DNA of 8,292 nucleotides from PCC-9228 sp964477525 (GTDB lineage Bacteria > Cyanobacteriota > Cyanobacteriia > Cyanobacteriales > PCC-9228): contig CAYZHY010000151.1 in NCBI GenBank assembly GCA_964477525.1, forward strand, positions 1 to 8,292, written 5' to 3'. Under the pieces are notes generated by a model. That model was not told the DNA's origin. It saw only the letters and a list, made by a program, of their open reading frames with translations, and did no database searches. The stretch's first letter is position 1. Each line of letters opens with the position of its first letter. The position numbers and the translations under genes were made by a program. Positions 1 through 6,283 of the stretch are shown piece by piece.

Positions 1-416
1 CCGCCTTCACCAGCTTCGCCATCTATAAAACTAGAAAAGTCAGCTGTTGCTGAAGAAGCAGATAGTAATTCCGGCTGGAAACTCAATACATCCTCAGCAC
101 CAGTAGCAGCTGCTAAATTAAAATCGGTTATAAAATCGCGATTGCCACCAGAGATGTACTGAAATGTGTCTCTGCCAGGACCGCCAGTGACAATATCGAA
201 GCCCTCATCTGGTGAAAGGGTATCGTTGCCAGGACCGCCATTCAAAATGTCGTTTCCCCCTTGACCATGAATGCGATCGCTTCCTTCAGTCCCAACCAGA
301 AAATTACTCTGGTCATTTCCGCTAATGACTTCATTCCCAGTGCTGGAATTGGAAGCCACTGTATCTGCTGAAGAAGTAACTGTCAGGTCTTTTTCGTTCC
401 TTGAAAGATCCGCCAT
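1..416 (-). CDS. RTX-type calcium-binding repeat protein (N-terminal part; C-terminus outside window)
   Basis: About 139 residues are visible; the gene continues past the left edge. After a Ser/Thr/Asn-rich lead-in (residues 1-40) comes a block of glycine/aspartate nonapeptide-like repeats at about residues 45-84 (GQGGNDILNGG, PGNDTLSPDEG, TGGPGRDTF), matching the GGxGxDxUx calcium-binding pattern of RTX proteins. It is followed by DTFQYISGG..DFITDFN (about 83-100), the segment that typically closes such repeat blocks in serralysin-like and cyanobacterial calcium-binding proteins. No N-terminal signal peptide is visible, as expected for type I secretion, where the signal is C-terminal and here unseen. 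The ATG at 416 is the first in frame and lies about 55 bases below a perfect TATAAT. Family knowledge suggests a secreted or surface protein whose repeats fold on Ca2+. Its catalytic or binding role, if any, cannot be told from this part. It has no evident link to the iron genes. Confidence 0.85.
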   Translation of the reverse strand, partial: MADLSRNEKDLTVTSSADTVASNSSTGNEVISGNDQSNFLVGTEGSDRIHGQGGNDILNGGPGNDTLSPDEGFDIVTGGPGRDTFQYISGGNRDFITDFNLAAATGAEDVLSFQPELLSASSATADFSSFIDGEAGEG

Positions 417-477
417 AGAAATATATCTGCTTGATGTACAGGGAGCTAAAAGAGATTGTTGCTAATAACTCGCAACC

Positions 478-508
478 ATTATATACATTTATTGAAGATA
501 TTTTGCAA
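478..508 (-). promoter_or_regulatory. candidate promoter of the RTX gene
   Basis: Read on the minus strand, a perfect TATAAT (478-483) is preceded by TTGCAA (503-508) with a 19-base spacer, longer than the ideal 17. The predicted transcript would start near 471 and leave a leader of about 55 bases before the ATG at 416. No strong Shine-Dalgarno sequence is seen before that ATG. The -10 is convincing and the -35 is weak. Confidence 0.4.
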
Positions 509-757
509 GTAGTTGCAGCATTTTCTAGGATTGCTGAATGTTGGTAGTAGCTCTAAGTTTCAGAGAAATGGACTAGCAACCGAGTCTTGGGACTGTTAAT
601 ATAAAGCTGTTAACTTGCTACCAACCGTGTACTATGGGAACATGTAAAAATTAGCGATTCGTAAAACTTCACACAGTTGTCAAATCGATACTCCAAACGA
701 TCTATCCTGCCATTGCCTACTGCTACCAAACATGCAGTTACTTTGCCTAGCAGTTTG

Positions 758-785
758 ATGAAAATTGTTTTCAAAAAATTTTCAT
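758..785. repeat. AT-rich inverted repeat, 9-bp arms
   Basis: ATGAAAATT (758-766) is the exact reverse complement of AATTTTCAT (777-785), with a 10-base loop. The arms are AT-rich and there is no T-tract in the position expected of an intrinsic terminator. It lies upstream of both flanking genes, so it could be an operator or simply chance in AT-rich DNA. Confidence 0.35.
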
Positions 786-899
786 GTTGATTATTGTTGA
801 TGGGGGTTGACAAACGGGTACCTTGATGGCTCTAAAAGTTGCTCGAATCATAAAAATCGAACAAGGACAAGTTGGTTCTAGCAAGATGATACACAAAAA

Positions 900-917
900 G
901 AGGGGGAAGAGGGGGAA
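900..917. repeat. short G-rich tandem repeat (GAGGGGGAA x2)
   Basis: Two perfect copies of the 9-mer GAGGGGGAA stand head to tail, followed by a partial GAA. Short purine-rich tandem repeats of this kind are common between genes in cyanobacterial genomes (the STRR class). No function can be assigned. Confidence 0.5.
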
Positions 918-1068
918 GAAAACTACAGGAAGTTCTGAGGTAGAGTTGTTTTTTCGGGTCTATGCAGTGTGGCTTCCGTATCAGAAGGAATGGAAAGCTC
1001 TTTAAAATCAGCCATGTCTAAAAAAACTAATTTCATCAAGCAGTTAGTCCTTTTTGCGTAACTTGATT

Positions 1069-1896
1069 ATGACTTCTACTTCCACAAGCAACTGGATTCA
1101 AATTCCTAAACCCAATCCCAACGCTCGCTGGCGTTTGTTCTGTTTTCCCTATGCTGGTGGTTCGGCGCGGGTCTTTTATTCCTGGTTGGACAAGCTAGAT
1201 ACCGATATCGAACTCTGTCCAGTGGAACTGCCCGGTCACGGTCGGCGTTTGGCAGAATCTCCCTATACGCGCTTGTTTCCCCTAGTAGAAGCGATCGCAG
1301 GTGAAATCGCTCCCTTTCTCGATGGTGCCAAAGGCACCGGTCCTTCGGACCATCGTGGTTATGCCTTTTTTGGTCACAGTATGGGGGCTTTGCTGGCATT
1401 TGAACTAACGCGACATTTGCGCGAGCAAGAAATCCCCCTGCCCGACCATCTGTTTCTTTCCGGGCGTCGTCCTCCCCAATTTCCCGATGATGACCCTCCA
1501 ACCGCCAATCTTTCGGATGCGGAATTAGTCGAAAAATTACGCTGGCTGCGGGGAACGCCTCCAGAAATTTTAGAAAACGAAGAACTACGAGAGCTGCTGT
1601 TTCCCGTTCTCCGGGCTGATTTTGCCGTTTGCGAAACTTACGAACATACCTGGCAATCGCCTCTTCCTTGTCCCATTACGGCATTTGGCGGTCGGCGAGA
1701 TCCAGCCACGCGCAAAGGCGAACTTCGCCAGTGGCAGCATCACACCAGTGCCGAGTTTTCCAAAAAAGTCTTTGGTGGCAATCACTTTTTCTTGCATTCC
1801 GCCCGCGATCGCTTGTTGCAGGCGATCGCCCAACAATTAAAAAGCAAGAAAAACCAAACAGAAAACAGCAAAAAGAAATGGTTCGATCTGCGGTAA
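1069..1896 (+). CDS. type II thioesterase, NRPS/PKS-associated (alpha/beta hydrolase)
   Basis: The 275-residue protein has the signature of stand-alone type II thioesterases (GrsT/RifR-like). FCFPYAGGSA at 25-33 forms the N-terminal strand and oxyanion region, followed by PVELPGHGRR (51-60). The nucleophile elbow GHSMG carries Ser104, GGRRDP carries the acid Asp211, and GGNHFFL carries His239, so the catalytic triad is complete. Such enzymes work in the cytoplasm and release wrong or stalled acyl groups from carrier-protein arms of nonribosomal peptide or polyketide synthases. I chose the ATG at 1069; a TTG at 1054 would add MRNLI, and neither start has a good Shine-Dalgarno. The last about 20 residues are a Lys/Asn-rich tail beyond the usual fold. 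The gene converges on the ABC ATPase gene with 5 bases between stop codons. No synthetase is in the window, so the product it serves is unknown; a siderophore is a reasonable guess from the neighbours. Confidence 0.85.
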   Translation: MTSTSTSNWIQIPKPNPNARWRLFCFPYAGGSARVFYSWLDKLDTDIELCPVELPGHGRRLAESPYTRLFPLVEAIAGEIAPFLDGAKGTGPSDHRGYAFFGHSMGALLAFELTRHLREQEIPLPDHLFLSGRRPPQFPDDDPPTANLSDAELVEKLRWLRGTPPEILENEELRELLFPVLRADFAVCETYEHTWQSPLPCPITAFGGRRDPATRKGELRQWQHHTSAEFSKKVFGGNHFFLHSARDRLLQAIAQQLKSKKNQTENSKKKWFDLR

Positions 1897-1901
1897 ACAA
1901 T

Positions 1902-2729
1902 TTAGATGGCTTGGTGCGATCGCTGGTGAGAGCAAGGGCTAACGGGTACGCACATGGGTGTATCTGTAACCGGATCGGGAACAATGCGGCATTCCAAGTC
2001 GAACACTTCCCGTACCATGGACTCAGTCATCACCTCCTGCGGGCTACCACAGGCACGCACTTGACCCTCTTTCACCGCCATCAGAAAATCTCCATAGCGA
2101 CAAGCCTGATTGAGGTCGTGCAAAACCATGACAATCGTGCGTTTTTGCTCTTGGTTGAGCTGGCGCAACAAATCCAATAATTCCATTTGGCGGGCAATAT
2201 CCAAGTACGTCGTGGGTTCGTCCAACAACAAAATATCCGTATCCTGCGCCAAAATTGTAGCCACCCAAGCCCGCTGTTGCTGCCCTCCCGACAGGGTTTC
2301 AATGGGGCGGTGGGCAAACTCGTGAATGCGAGCAGTTTCCATGGCTTGTTCTACCATGGCTTCGTCTTCGCGGGACCACTGTTGCAGCCAATTCTGATAG
2401 GGATAGCGTCCTTGGGCCACCAACTCTTTTACCGTCAGCCCTGTAGGTGTACTGGGATTTTGCGGGAGAATGCCCAGCCGTTTGGCAACGCCTTTGGTGG
2501 GAAGTTTGCTAATATCGTTTCCATCCAAATAAACCACCCCATGCGTTGGTTTGAGCAAGCGAGCCAATCCCCGCAACAAAGTCGATTTGCCGCAACCATT
2601 GGGACCAACCAACACAGAAATGGCTTGGGCTGGCACCGCCAGACTCAAATCCACTACAATCGGATTTTTTTCGTAACCCAGACTCAGGTTTTGGGCAGTC
2701 AGTCGGTAAGCAGGAGCGTTCCGATCCAT
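1902..2729 (-). CDS. ABC transporter ATP-binding protein, FecE/FepC type (iron-siderophore/heme/B12 uptake)
   Basis: This 275-residue nucleotide-binding subunit carries every ABC ATPase motif: Walker A GPNGCGKST (42-50), Q-loop Gln90 in LPQNP, signature LSGGQQQR (146-153), Walker B ILLLDE (166-171) followed by the D-loop TTYLD, and the H-loop His204 in VLHD. The order and spacing, together with QGRYPYQ after the Q-loop region, place it with the FecE/FepC/BtuD group. ATP hydrolysis on the cytoplasmic face would drive import through the two permeases encoded just upstream. It is the last gene of the minus-strand block, starting 12 bases after the preceding permease stop without an obvious Shine-Dalgarno, which suggests translational coupling. 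The C-terminus is slightly longer than usual and contains two extra cysteines (260, 266). The family assignment is firm; the substrate is not visible in the sequence. Confidence 0.93.
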   Translation of the reverse strand: MDRNAPAYRLTAQNLSLGYEKNPIVVDLSLAVPAQAISVLVGPNGCGKSTLLRGLARLLKPTHGVVYLDGNDISKLPTKGVAKRLGILPQNPSTPTGLTVKELVAQGRYPYQNWLQQWSREDEAMVEQAMETARIHEFAHRPIETLSGGQQQRAWVATILAQDTDILLLDEPTTYLDIARQMELLDLLRQLNQEQKRTIVMVLHDLNQACRYGDFLMAVKEGQVRACGSPQEVMTESMVREVFDLECRIVPDPVTDTPMCVPVSPCSHQRSHQAI

Positions 2730-2741
2730 AGTTTTGTTCGA

Positions 2742-3827
2742 TTAAAATTTCTTGCGGAGTAAGAGAAACAGCAAGTAAGGGGCACCGATAATGGCGGTCA
2801 CAATACCACAAGGCAGCTCTATGGGAGAAAACAGCAAGCGACCCGTGACATCGGCAAGAACCACAATGGTACCACCTACCATGGCAGCCGTGGGCATCAA
2901 TCCTTCGTGGGCAGCACCCACCAGCTTTCGCGATAAATGCGGTGCCATTAACCCCACAAACTGAATGGAACCGGCTGTTGCTACGGATGCTGCTGCCAAA
3001 GCCACGCCGCAAAACAGCAAAGTTCCCCGTCGCCATTCTACCGGACTACCCAATCCCCGGGCTACGTCGTCTCCCAAAGCCAAAATATTCAATTCCCGGG
3101 CCATGGCAAAACCAACTACCCCGCATACTACCAGCCAAGGCAGCAACGCCCAAACTTGGTCCCAACTGCGTCCGTACACGCTACCAGCCAGCCAAATCAA
3201 GGCTTGGGAAACATTATTGATTTCGCCGAAGACGATGGTGAGGTCGGTGGCAGCTGTGGCAATAAAACTGAAGCCAATGCCCACCAGGATAAACCGCGCG
3301 CGGTCGGTACCTCCACGCCATGCTAAGATATAAATCAGAAAAGCGATCGCAATGCCCCCTAGAAAGGCGGCTATCGGTAAGGCAGAAACCGGCGCTTGCG
3401 GCCACCATACCAAACATATAACAGCGGCTAGGGAAGCTCCACCGTTGATGCCAATAATACCAGGGGCAGCTAGCGGGTTGCGCGCTACGCCTTGCACGAT
3501 GGTACCAGCAATGCCTAGGGAAGCACCTACAAGGAAAGCTACCAAGGTGCGCGGCAAACGCAAGGTTGTTACCACAAAGGTAGCATCGCTATGGCCGGTG
3601 GAAATTCCCAAAAGAATTTTAATGACATTGAGCGGCGAAATGGCATATTCTCCATAGCCAATAGCGATCGCCATAGCTACCAAGGTAATGACCGCCAGCA
3701 CCAACAAAACCACCGGTACCCGTCGGTCCCAGCGAAACGAAAGGGACAAGGGCTGGCAGCGAATCACCAACTCACCAGATTTCGATTGTTTGTCAATTTT
3801 CAATGGCAACCCATCGATTTTGGACAT
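2742..3827 (-). CDS. FecCD-family ABC permease (second permease of the operon)
   Basis: This 361-residue polytopic inner-membrane protein has about 35 cytoplasmic residues, a first membrane segment at about 37-57, and the hallmarks of the FecCD/BtuC family. These are LRLPR (89-93), then GASLGIAGTIVQGVARNPLAAP (101-122) with GINGGA, the cytoplasmic coupling segment ELNILALGDDVARGLG (245-260) that contacts the ATPase, GSIQFVGLMAPHLSR (286-300), and the C-terminal GRLLFSPIELPCGIVTAIIGAP. Ten membrane segments are expected from the family. It would pair with the permease encoded upstream to form a heterodimeric channel for a ferric siderophore or related chelate. It starts 9 bases after that gene's stop and ends 12 bases before the ATPase gene, so all three are surely co-transcribed. 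No good Shine-Dalgarno precedes the ATG. Confidence 0.93.
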   Translation of the reverse strand: MSKIDGLPLKIDKQSKSGELVIRCQPLSLSFRWDRRVPVVLLVLAVITLVAMAIAIGYGEYAISPLNVIKILLGISTGHSDATFVVTTLRLPRTLVAFLVGASLGIAGTIVQGVARNPLAAPGIIGINGGASLAAVICLVWWPQAPVSALPIAAFLGGIAIAFLIYILAWRGGTDRARFILVGIGFSFIATAATDLTIVFGEINNVSQALIWLAGSVYGRSWDQVWALLPWLVVCGVVGFAMARELNILALGDDVARGLGSPVEWRRGTLLFCGVALAAASVATAGSIQFVGLMAPHLSRKLVGAAHEGLMPTAAMVGGTIVVLADVTGRLLFSPIELPCGIVTAIIGAPYLLFLLLRKKF

Positions 3828-3836
3828 TTAACTCAT

Positions 3837-4838
3837 TTACCTTAATTTGGCACGCACCAAATAAATGAAAAAAGGCGCTCCTACCAGAGGCGTGACCAAC
3901 CCCACAGGCAATTCTTGCGGTCGAATAGCCACTCGGGCCACCATATCGGAAAGGAGTAGCAAAGTTGCTCCCAACAAGGCAGCGTGAGGAACAATTTTAC
4001 GGTAGTCCCATCCCACCAAAAAACGGGTCACATGCGGTACGATCAGACCAATAAAACCAATGGGACCCGCGATCGCAACGCTACCGCCAGCCAACAAAAC
4101 CACGCTCGTTGCCGCTGCAATTTGGATCCAAACGGTTTTTTGTCCCAGTCCTTGGGCTATTTCTGTGCCCAAACTCAGGGTAGTTAACTGCCGCCGCAAA
4201 GCCCAAGCCAGTACCAATCCTACGCTCAGATAGGGAAGTACTTGTACAATTAAGTCAAAATCTCGGCCAGCGGTAGACCCCACCAACCAAAAACGAATTT
4301 CATCTAGGGTGCGTTGGTTGAGAACCAGTACGGCGGTGGTTAGAGAACTCATCAGCGCCGCCATGGCAGCGCCGGCAATCGTTATATTAAAAGGGGTAGC
4401 TCCTCCTTGCCCAAAAGAGCTAAAGGTATAAACCGCGATCGCAGTAACGGCAGCGCCTAACAACGCCAGCCAAATATACGTACTCAGAGAAGAAAATCCC
4501 CATACCGACGCTGATAAAACCACCGCCAAAGCCGCACCAGCATTCACCCCCAAAATGACGGGAGAGGCCAGCGGATTGCGGGTGATGCTTTGCATGATGG
4601 TACCGGCTACAGCCAGGGAACTGCCTACCAATATGGCCACCAGCGATCGCGGCAGGCGTACTGTGGTTACAATTAAATGGGGTTGGGAACCATCGTAAGC
4701 AAAGAAAGCCTCGTAAATGGTTTGAATGGGGATTTCCTTAGCTCCCAAAAGCAAACTCGCCAAGAACATCCCCAACAAAACCAGCAGTTCCAATTGCAAA
4801 ACCACGGCCGGCGATCGCACTTTTTGGGAAATCAAAGA
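3837..4838 (-). CDS. FecCD-family ABC permease (first permease; N-terminus lost in assembly gap)
   Basis: There are 333 residues visible up to the run of N; the start codon lies in the gap. The first visible membrane segment (VVLQLELLVLLGMFLASLLLG) is the usual TM1, so probably only some 10-30 N-terminal residues are missing. Family motifs in order are VRLPR, then a G-rich block ending in QSITRNPLASP, GVNAGA, the coupling segment LTTLSLGTEIAQGLG, AGPIGFIGLIVPHVTR, and RVAIRPQELPVGLVTPLVGAPFF. It forms the inner-membrane import channel together with the next gene's product; the two share the family pattern but are clearly different sequences, as in FecC/FecD or FepD/FepG. It lies 9 bases before the second permease. 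An open frame can be read straight from exbD through the Ns into this gene, but that reflects the arbitrary gap length, not a fusion protein. Confidence 0.9.
   Translation of the reverse strand, partial: SLISQKVRSPAVVLQLELLVLLGMFLASLLLGAKEIPIQTIYEAFFAYDGSQPHLIVTTVRLPRSLVAILVGSSLAVAGTIMQSITRNPLASPVILGVNAGAALAVVLSASVWGFSSLSTYIWLALLGAAVTAIAVYTFSSFGQGGATPFNITIAGAAMAALMSSLTTAVLVLNQRTLDEIRFWLVGSTAGRDFDLIVQVLPYLSVGLVLAWALRRQLTTLSLGTEIAQGLGQKTVWIQIAAATSVVLLAGGSVAIAGPIGFIGLIVPHVTRFLVGWDYRKIVPHAALLGATLLLLSDMVARVAIRPQELPVGLVTPLVGAPFFIYLVRAKLR
4811..4818. repeat. HIP1 octamer (one of 14 in the window)
   Basis: GCGATCGC is the highly iterated palindrome of cyanobacteria. Starts of all copies I found are 273, 1291, 1805, 1822, 3343, 3664, 4069, 4435, 4643, 4811, 4957, 6657, 6720 and 7816. 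Thirteen are inside genes and two flank the assembly gap. The density supports cyanobacterial ancestry across the whole window, including the RTX and DUF429 genes, and argues against recent foreign origin of any block. Confidence 0.9.
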
Positions 4839-4938
4839 NNNNNNNNNNNNNNNNNNNNNNNNNNNNNNNNNNNNNNNNNNNNNNNNNNNNNNNNNNNNNN
4901 NNNNNNNNNNNNNNNNNNNNNNNNNNNNNNNNNNNNNN
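4839..4938. other. assembly gap (100 N)
   Basis: Exactly 100 consecutive Ns, the conventional placeholder for a scaffold gap of unknown size. The true DNA must contain the stop codon of exbD and the start of the first permease. Since exbD already has its usual length and the permease already shows TM1, the real gap may be short. The bases on its right (4939-4954) are a tandem of the hexamer CCGATT, a possible cause of the assembly break. Confidence 0.97.
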
Positions 4939-5345
4939 TCCGATTCCGATTCCGTCGCGATCGCTAGCTGCACGCCATCTATGCTCCGCAAGCGATCCAT
5001 TACCCGGACCACCCGACCGTGAGCCACCTGTTCGTCAGCATTCACAATAATCAACTGTTGTTCCGTATCGGAGGCCATTTCCTTACGCACAGTGGGTAGA
5101 AGTTGCTCCAATTCCACAGATGTTTTGTTTACAGAAAGGGTGCCGTCATCGGCAAGGGTGATGTAAATTTCGCTGGAACTTTGCGACTCGCCGGTGGCAG
5201 CCTCCGGTAAGTTGACCGGCAATCCTTCCGACCGGGTTAAGAATAAGGTAGAAATCACGAAAAACGCCAAAATTGAGAAAATAATATCAATGGCTGGCAC
5301 GATATTAATCCCAGCAGGGCGATCGGGTTCCTCATTGAGACGCAT
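4939..5345 (-). CDS. exbD: ExbD/TolR biopolymer transport protein (C-terminal end in assembly gap)
   Basis: There are 135 residues visible. A short cytoplasmic N-terminus (MRLNEEPDRPAG) leads into one membrane helix at about 13-36 (INIVPAIDIIFSILAFFVIS), whose Asp20 matches the essential proton-pathway aspartate of ExbD (Asp25 in E. coli). The rest is the periplasmic domain, with LPEAATGE, ITLADDGTLSVN and IIVNADEQVAHGRVVRVMDRLRSIDG, ending in QLAIATE, the usual last strand. E. coli ExbD is 141 residues, so only a few residues and the stop codon are likely missing. With ExbB it forms the proton-driven motor that energises TonB. The start codon overlaps the end of exbB by 14 bases, and a good Shine-Dalgarno (AAGGAG) lies 10 bases upstream inside exbB, so this start is well supported. 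Confidence 0.92.
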
Positions 5346-6009
5346 ATTCAGTGTTCTCCTTTTGATAGTTGGGATCGCTGTGACCGTCCTGACCGCTTTG
5401 ACGGCGATAGAGCAGTTCTAGCTGTCCGCCGTACTCTTGAATCATAGCCAACTGACGTGTATAAAAACCACGGAACAGATTGGCAAACAGCAGCGTAACA
5501 ATCGCCACCACCAATCCCATCACCGTGGATACCAAGGCTTCGCTAATACCGCCAGTGACAGCAGTGGTGTTTTCGCCTCCCACTTCCCCAATTTGTAAGG
5601 AACTGAAGGCTTGAATCAAACCTAAAATTGTTCCCAAAAGACCTAGCAACGGCGAAACGCTGATAATGGTATCAAAAACTGTGTTGAAGCGTTTGAGTAG
5701 GGGAATTTCTGCTTGAGAAGCGCTTTCTAAGGCCAAACGAAATTCCTCGGGATTGGGGCGATCGAGTTCCAAGGCTTCTAGAAAAATCCGTGCTAAGGGG
5801 AGAGTGAGGTTTTGTTTGAGACGCTGAATCGCCAAATGGGGTTCTTCTGGGTAAACCCGCAAAACATCGCGAATTAGGCGCTTTTGACGTCTTTGGATGC
5901 GGGTCCAAAAAACCAAGCGTTCGATAATCAGCGTTACCGACACAATGGAAAATCCCAGCAACGGCCAGGCAATGATTCCTCCAGAAGTAAAAAAGTTGCT
6001 AAATGACAT
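5332..6009 (-). CDS. exbB: ExbB/TolQ/MotA-family proton channel protein
   Basis: The 225-residue inner-membrane protein has the ExbB layout: a short periplasmic N-terminus, TM1 at about 11-34, a cytoplasmic stretch of some 80 residues, TM2 at about 114-136 (ISVSPLLGLLGTILGLIQAF) and TM3 at about 155-178 (ISEALVSTVMGLVVAIVTLLF). Thr127, Glu157 and Thr162 fall where E. coli ExbB has Thr148, Glu176 and Thr181, the residues lining the proton pathway. The C-terminal tail (about 200-225) is polar and charged. ExbB forms a pentameric channel around ExbD and uses proton flow to drive TonB. It is the first gene of the minus-strand operon and overlaps exbD by 14 bases. It is transcribed divergently from tonB across a 274-base control region, which argues for ExbB serving TonB rather than the Tol system. 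No strong Shine-Dalgarno precedes its ATG. Confidence 0.93.
   Translation of the reverse strand: MSFSNFFTSGGIIAWPLLGFSIVSVTLIIERLVFWTRIQRRQKRLIRDVLRVYPEEPHLAIQRLKQNLTLPLARIFLEALELDRPNPEEFRLALESASQAEIPLLKRFNTVFDTIISVSPLLGLLGTILGLIQAFSSLQIGEVGGENTTAVTGGISEALVSTVMGLVVAIVTLLFANLFRGFYTRQLAMIQEYGGQLELLYRRQSGQDGHSDPNYQKENTEYASQ
5356..5361 (-). promoter_or_regulatory. ribosome binding site of exbD inside exbB
   Basis: AAGGAG on the minus strand, 10 bases before the exbD ATG at 5345, lies within the last codons of exbB. It fixes the exbD start and points to coupled translation of the two motor subunits. It is the clearest Shine-Dalgarno seen in the operon. Confidence 0.7.
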
Positions 6010-6065
6010 AAAAACAGCTTACGAACAATTCCAATTGACCAATACAAGCCGCAAGGCACGAACAT

Positions 6066-6082
6066 TCTCGAAGGCTTCGAGA
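6066..6082. repeat. 17-bp palindrome upstream of exbB
   Basis: TCTCGAAG and CTTCGAGA flank a single central G: 8-bp arms with perfect complementarity. It lies 57 bases before the exbB start, probably inside its leader. It could be the operator of a dimeric regulator, or in RNA a 7-bp hairpin with a 3-base loop. It does not resemble a Fur box and has no following T-run, so it is unlikely to be a terminator. Confidence 0.6.
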
Positions 6083-6110
6083 GCATATCACGATAATACT
6101 AGCAGATATT

Positions 6111-6125
6111 TGAAATATATTCTCA
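6111..6125 (-). promoter_or_regulatory. Fur-box-like site before exbB
   Basis: Read on the minus strand, TGAGAATATATTTCA matches 10 of the 14 defined positions of the 7-1-7 Fur consensus TGATAATNATTATCA, including both outer triplets TGA and TCA. It overlaps the candidate -35 (TTGAGA) for exbB, where a repressor would block transcription. The surroundings are AT-rich, so a chance match is possible. Confidence 0.45.
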
Positions 6126-6211
6126 ATTAATTTGGAGAAATTACCAAGATTGTCGCTCGTACTAGCATATAGGTATTTTTTCTATAAATTTGCCAATTAG
6201 GGCTTTTTGTA

Positions 6212-6240
6212 TTGACAAAACTTCGTTTTCCCACTAATAT
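6212..6240 (+). promoter_or_regulatory. candidate sigma70-type promoter of tonB
   Basis: A perfect -35 TTGACA (6212-6217) is followed after exactly 17 bases by TAATAT (6235-6240) as the -10. The predicted start is near 6247, leaving a leader of about 37 bases before the ATG at 6284. The Fur-box-like site at 6256-6270 would sit just downstream of the start point, a position where binding should repress. Confidence 0.6.
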
Positions 6241-6255
6241 AAAGAACTTAACTAT

Positions 6256-6270
6256 TTAAATTCATTCTCA
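6256..6270 (+). promoter_or_regulatory. Fur-box-like site before tonB
   Basis: TTAAATTCATTCTCA matches 10 of 14 defined positions of the Fur consensus TGATAATNATTATCA. It shares the half-site ATTCTCAAT with the exbB-proximal site (6119-6127 and 6265-6273). The shared element at both ends of the control region strengthens each call, but both remain predictions. Confidence 0.45.
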
Positions 6271-6283
6271 ATAATAACTACAA

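Larger units (their letters stand above)
417..1068. other. intergenic region without a convincing gene
   Basis: About 650 bases lie between the minus-strand RTX gene and the plus-strand thioesterase. The two open frames above 60 codons here (610-813 minus and 823-1005 plus) lack ribosome binding sites and recognisable motifs, and the second owes its lysine-rich stretch to a G-rich tandem repeat. Visible elements are the RTX promoter candidate, an AT-rich inverted repeat at 758-785, a TTGACA at 807-812 (plus strand, with only a weak TCTAAA 18 bases downstream) and the tandem repeat at 900-917. No tRNA or rRNA is recognised. No clear promoter is seen just before the thioesterase. Confidence 0.6.
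6010..6283. promoter_or_regulatory. divergent control region between exbB and tonB
   Basis: This 274-base AT-rich region separates the uptake operon from tonB. From left to right it holds a 17-bp palindrome (6066-6082), a weak minus-strand promoter candidate (TTGAGA 6121-6126, 19-base spacer, TAGTAT 6096-6101), a Fur-box-like site overlapping that -35 (6111-6125), a strong plus-strand promoter (6212-6240) and a second Fur-box-like site after it (6256-6270). The octamer TACTAGCA is repeated directly at 6097 and 6160. The arrangement suits coordinate iron-dependent control of both transcripts. Confidence 0.55.

Noticed and set aside
758..785. Intrinsic terminator
   Set aside because: The stem is AT-rich, there is no terminal T-run in the right place, and no gene ends nearby.
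610..813. 67-codon minus-strand open frame in the intergenic region
   Set aside because: No ribosome binding site, no motif, and AT-rich composition unlike the neighbouring genes.
823..1005. 60-codon plus-strand open frame before the thioesterase
   Set aside because: No Shine-Dalgarno, its basic KKRGKRGKK stretch comes from a G-rich tandem repeat, and no recognisable domain is present.
1106..1501. 131-codon minus-strand open frame inside the thioesterase gene
   Set aside because: It is antisense to a gene with a complete catalytic triad. Its Arg/His-rich product is typical of a shadow frame.
3837..5345. A single 502-residue ExbD-permease fusion
   Set aside because: The reading frame crosses 100 Ns of arbitrary length. 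Both parts are near full length with their own ends expected in the gap, so two separate genes are far more likely.
6097..6167. Direct repeat TACTAGCA (6097 and 6160) as regulator-binding pair
   Set aside because: Only 8 bases in AT-rich DNA and 63 bases apart; too weak to claim beyond a mention.
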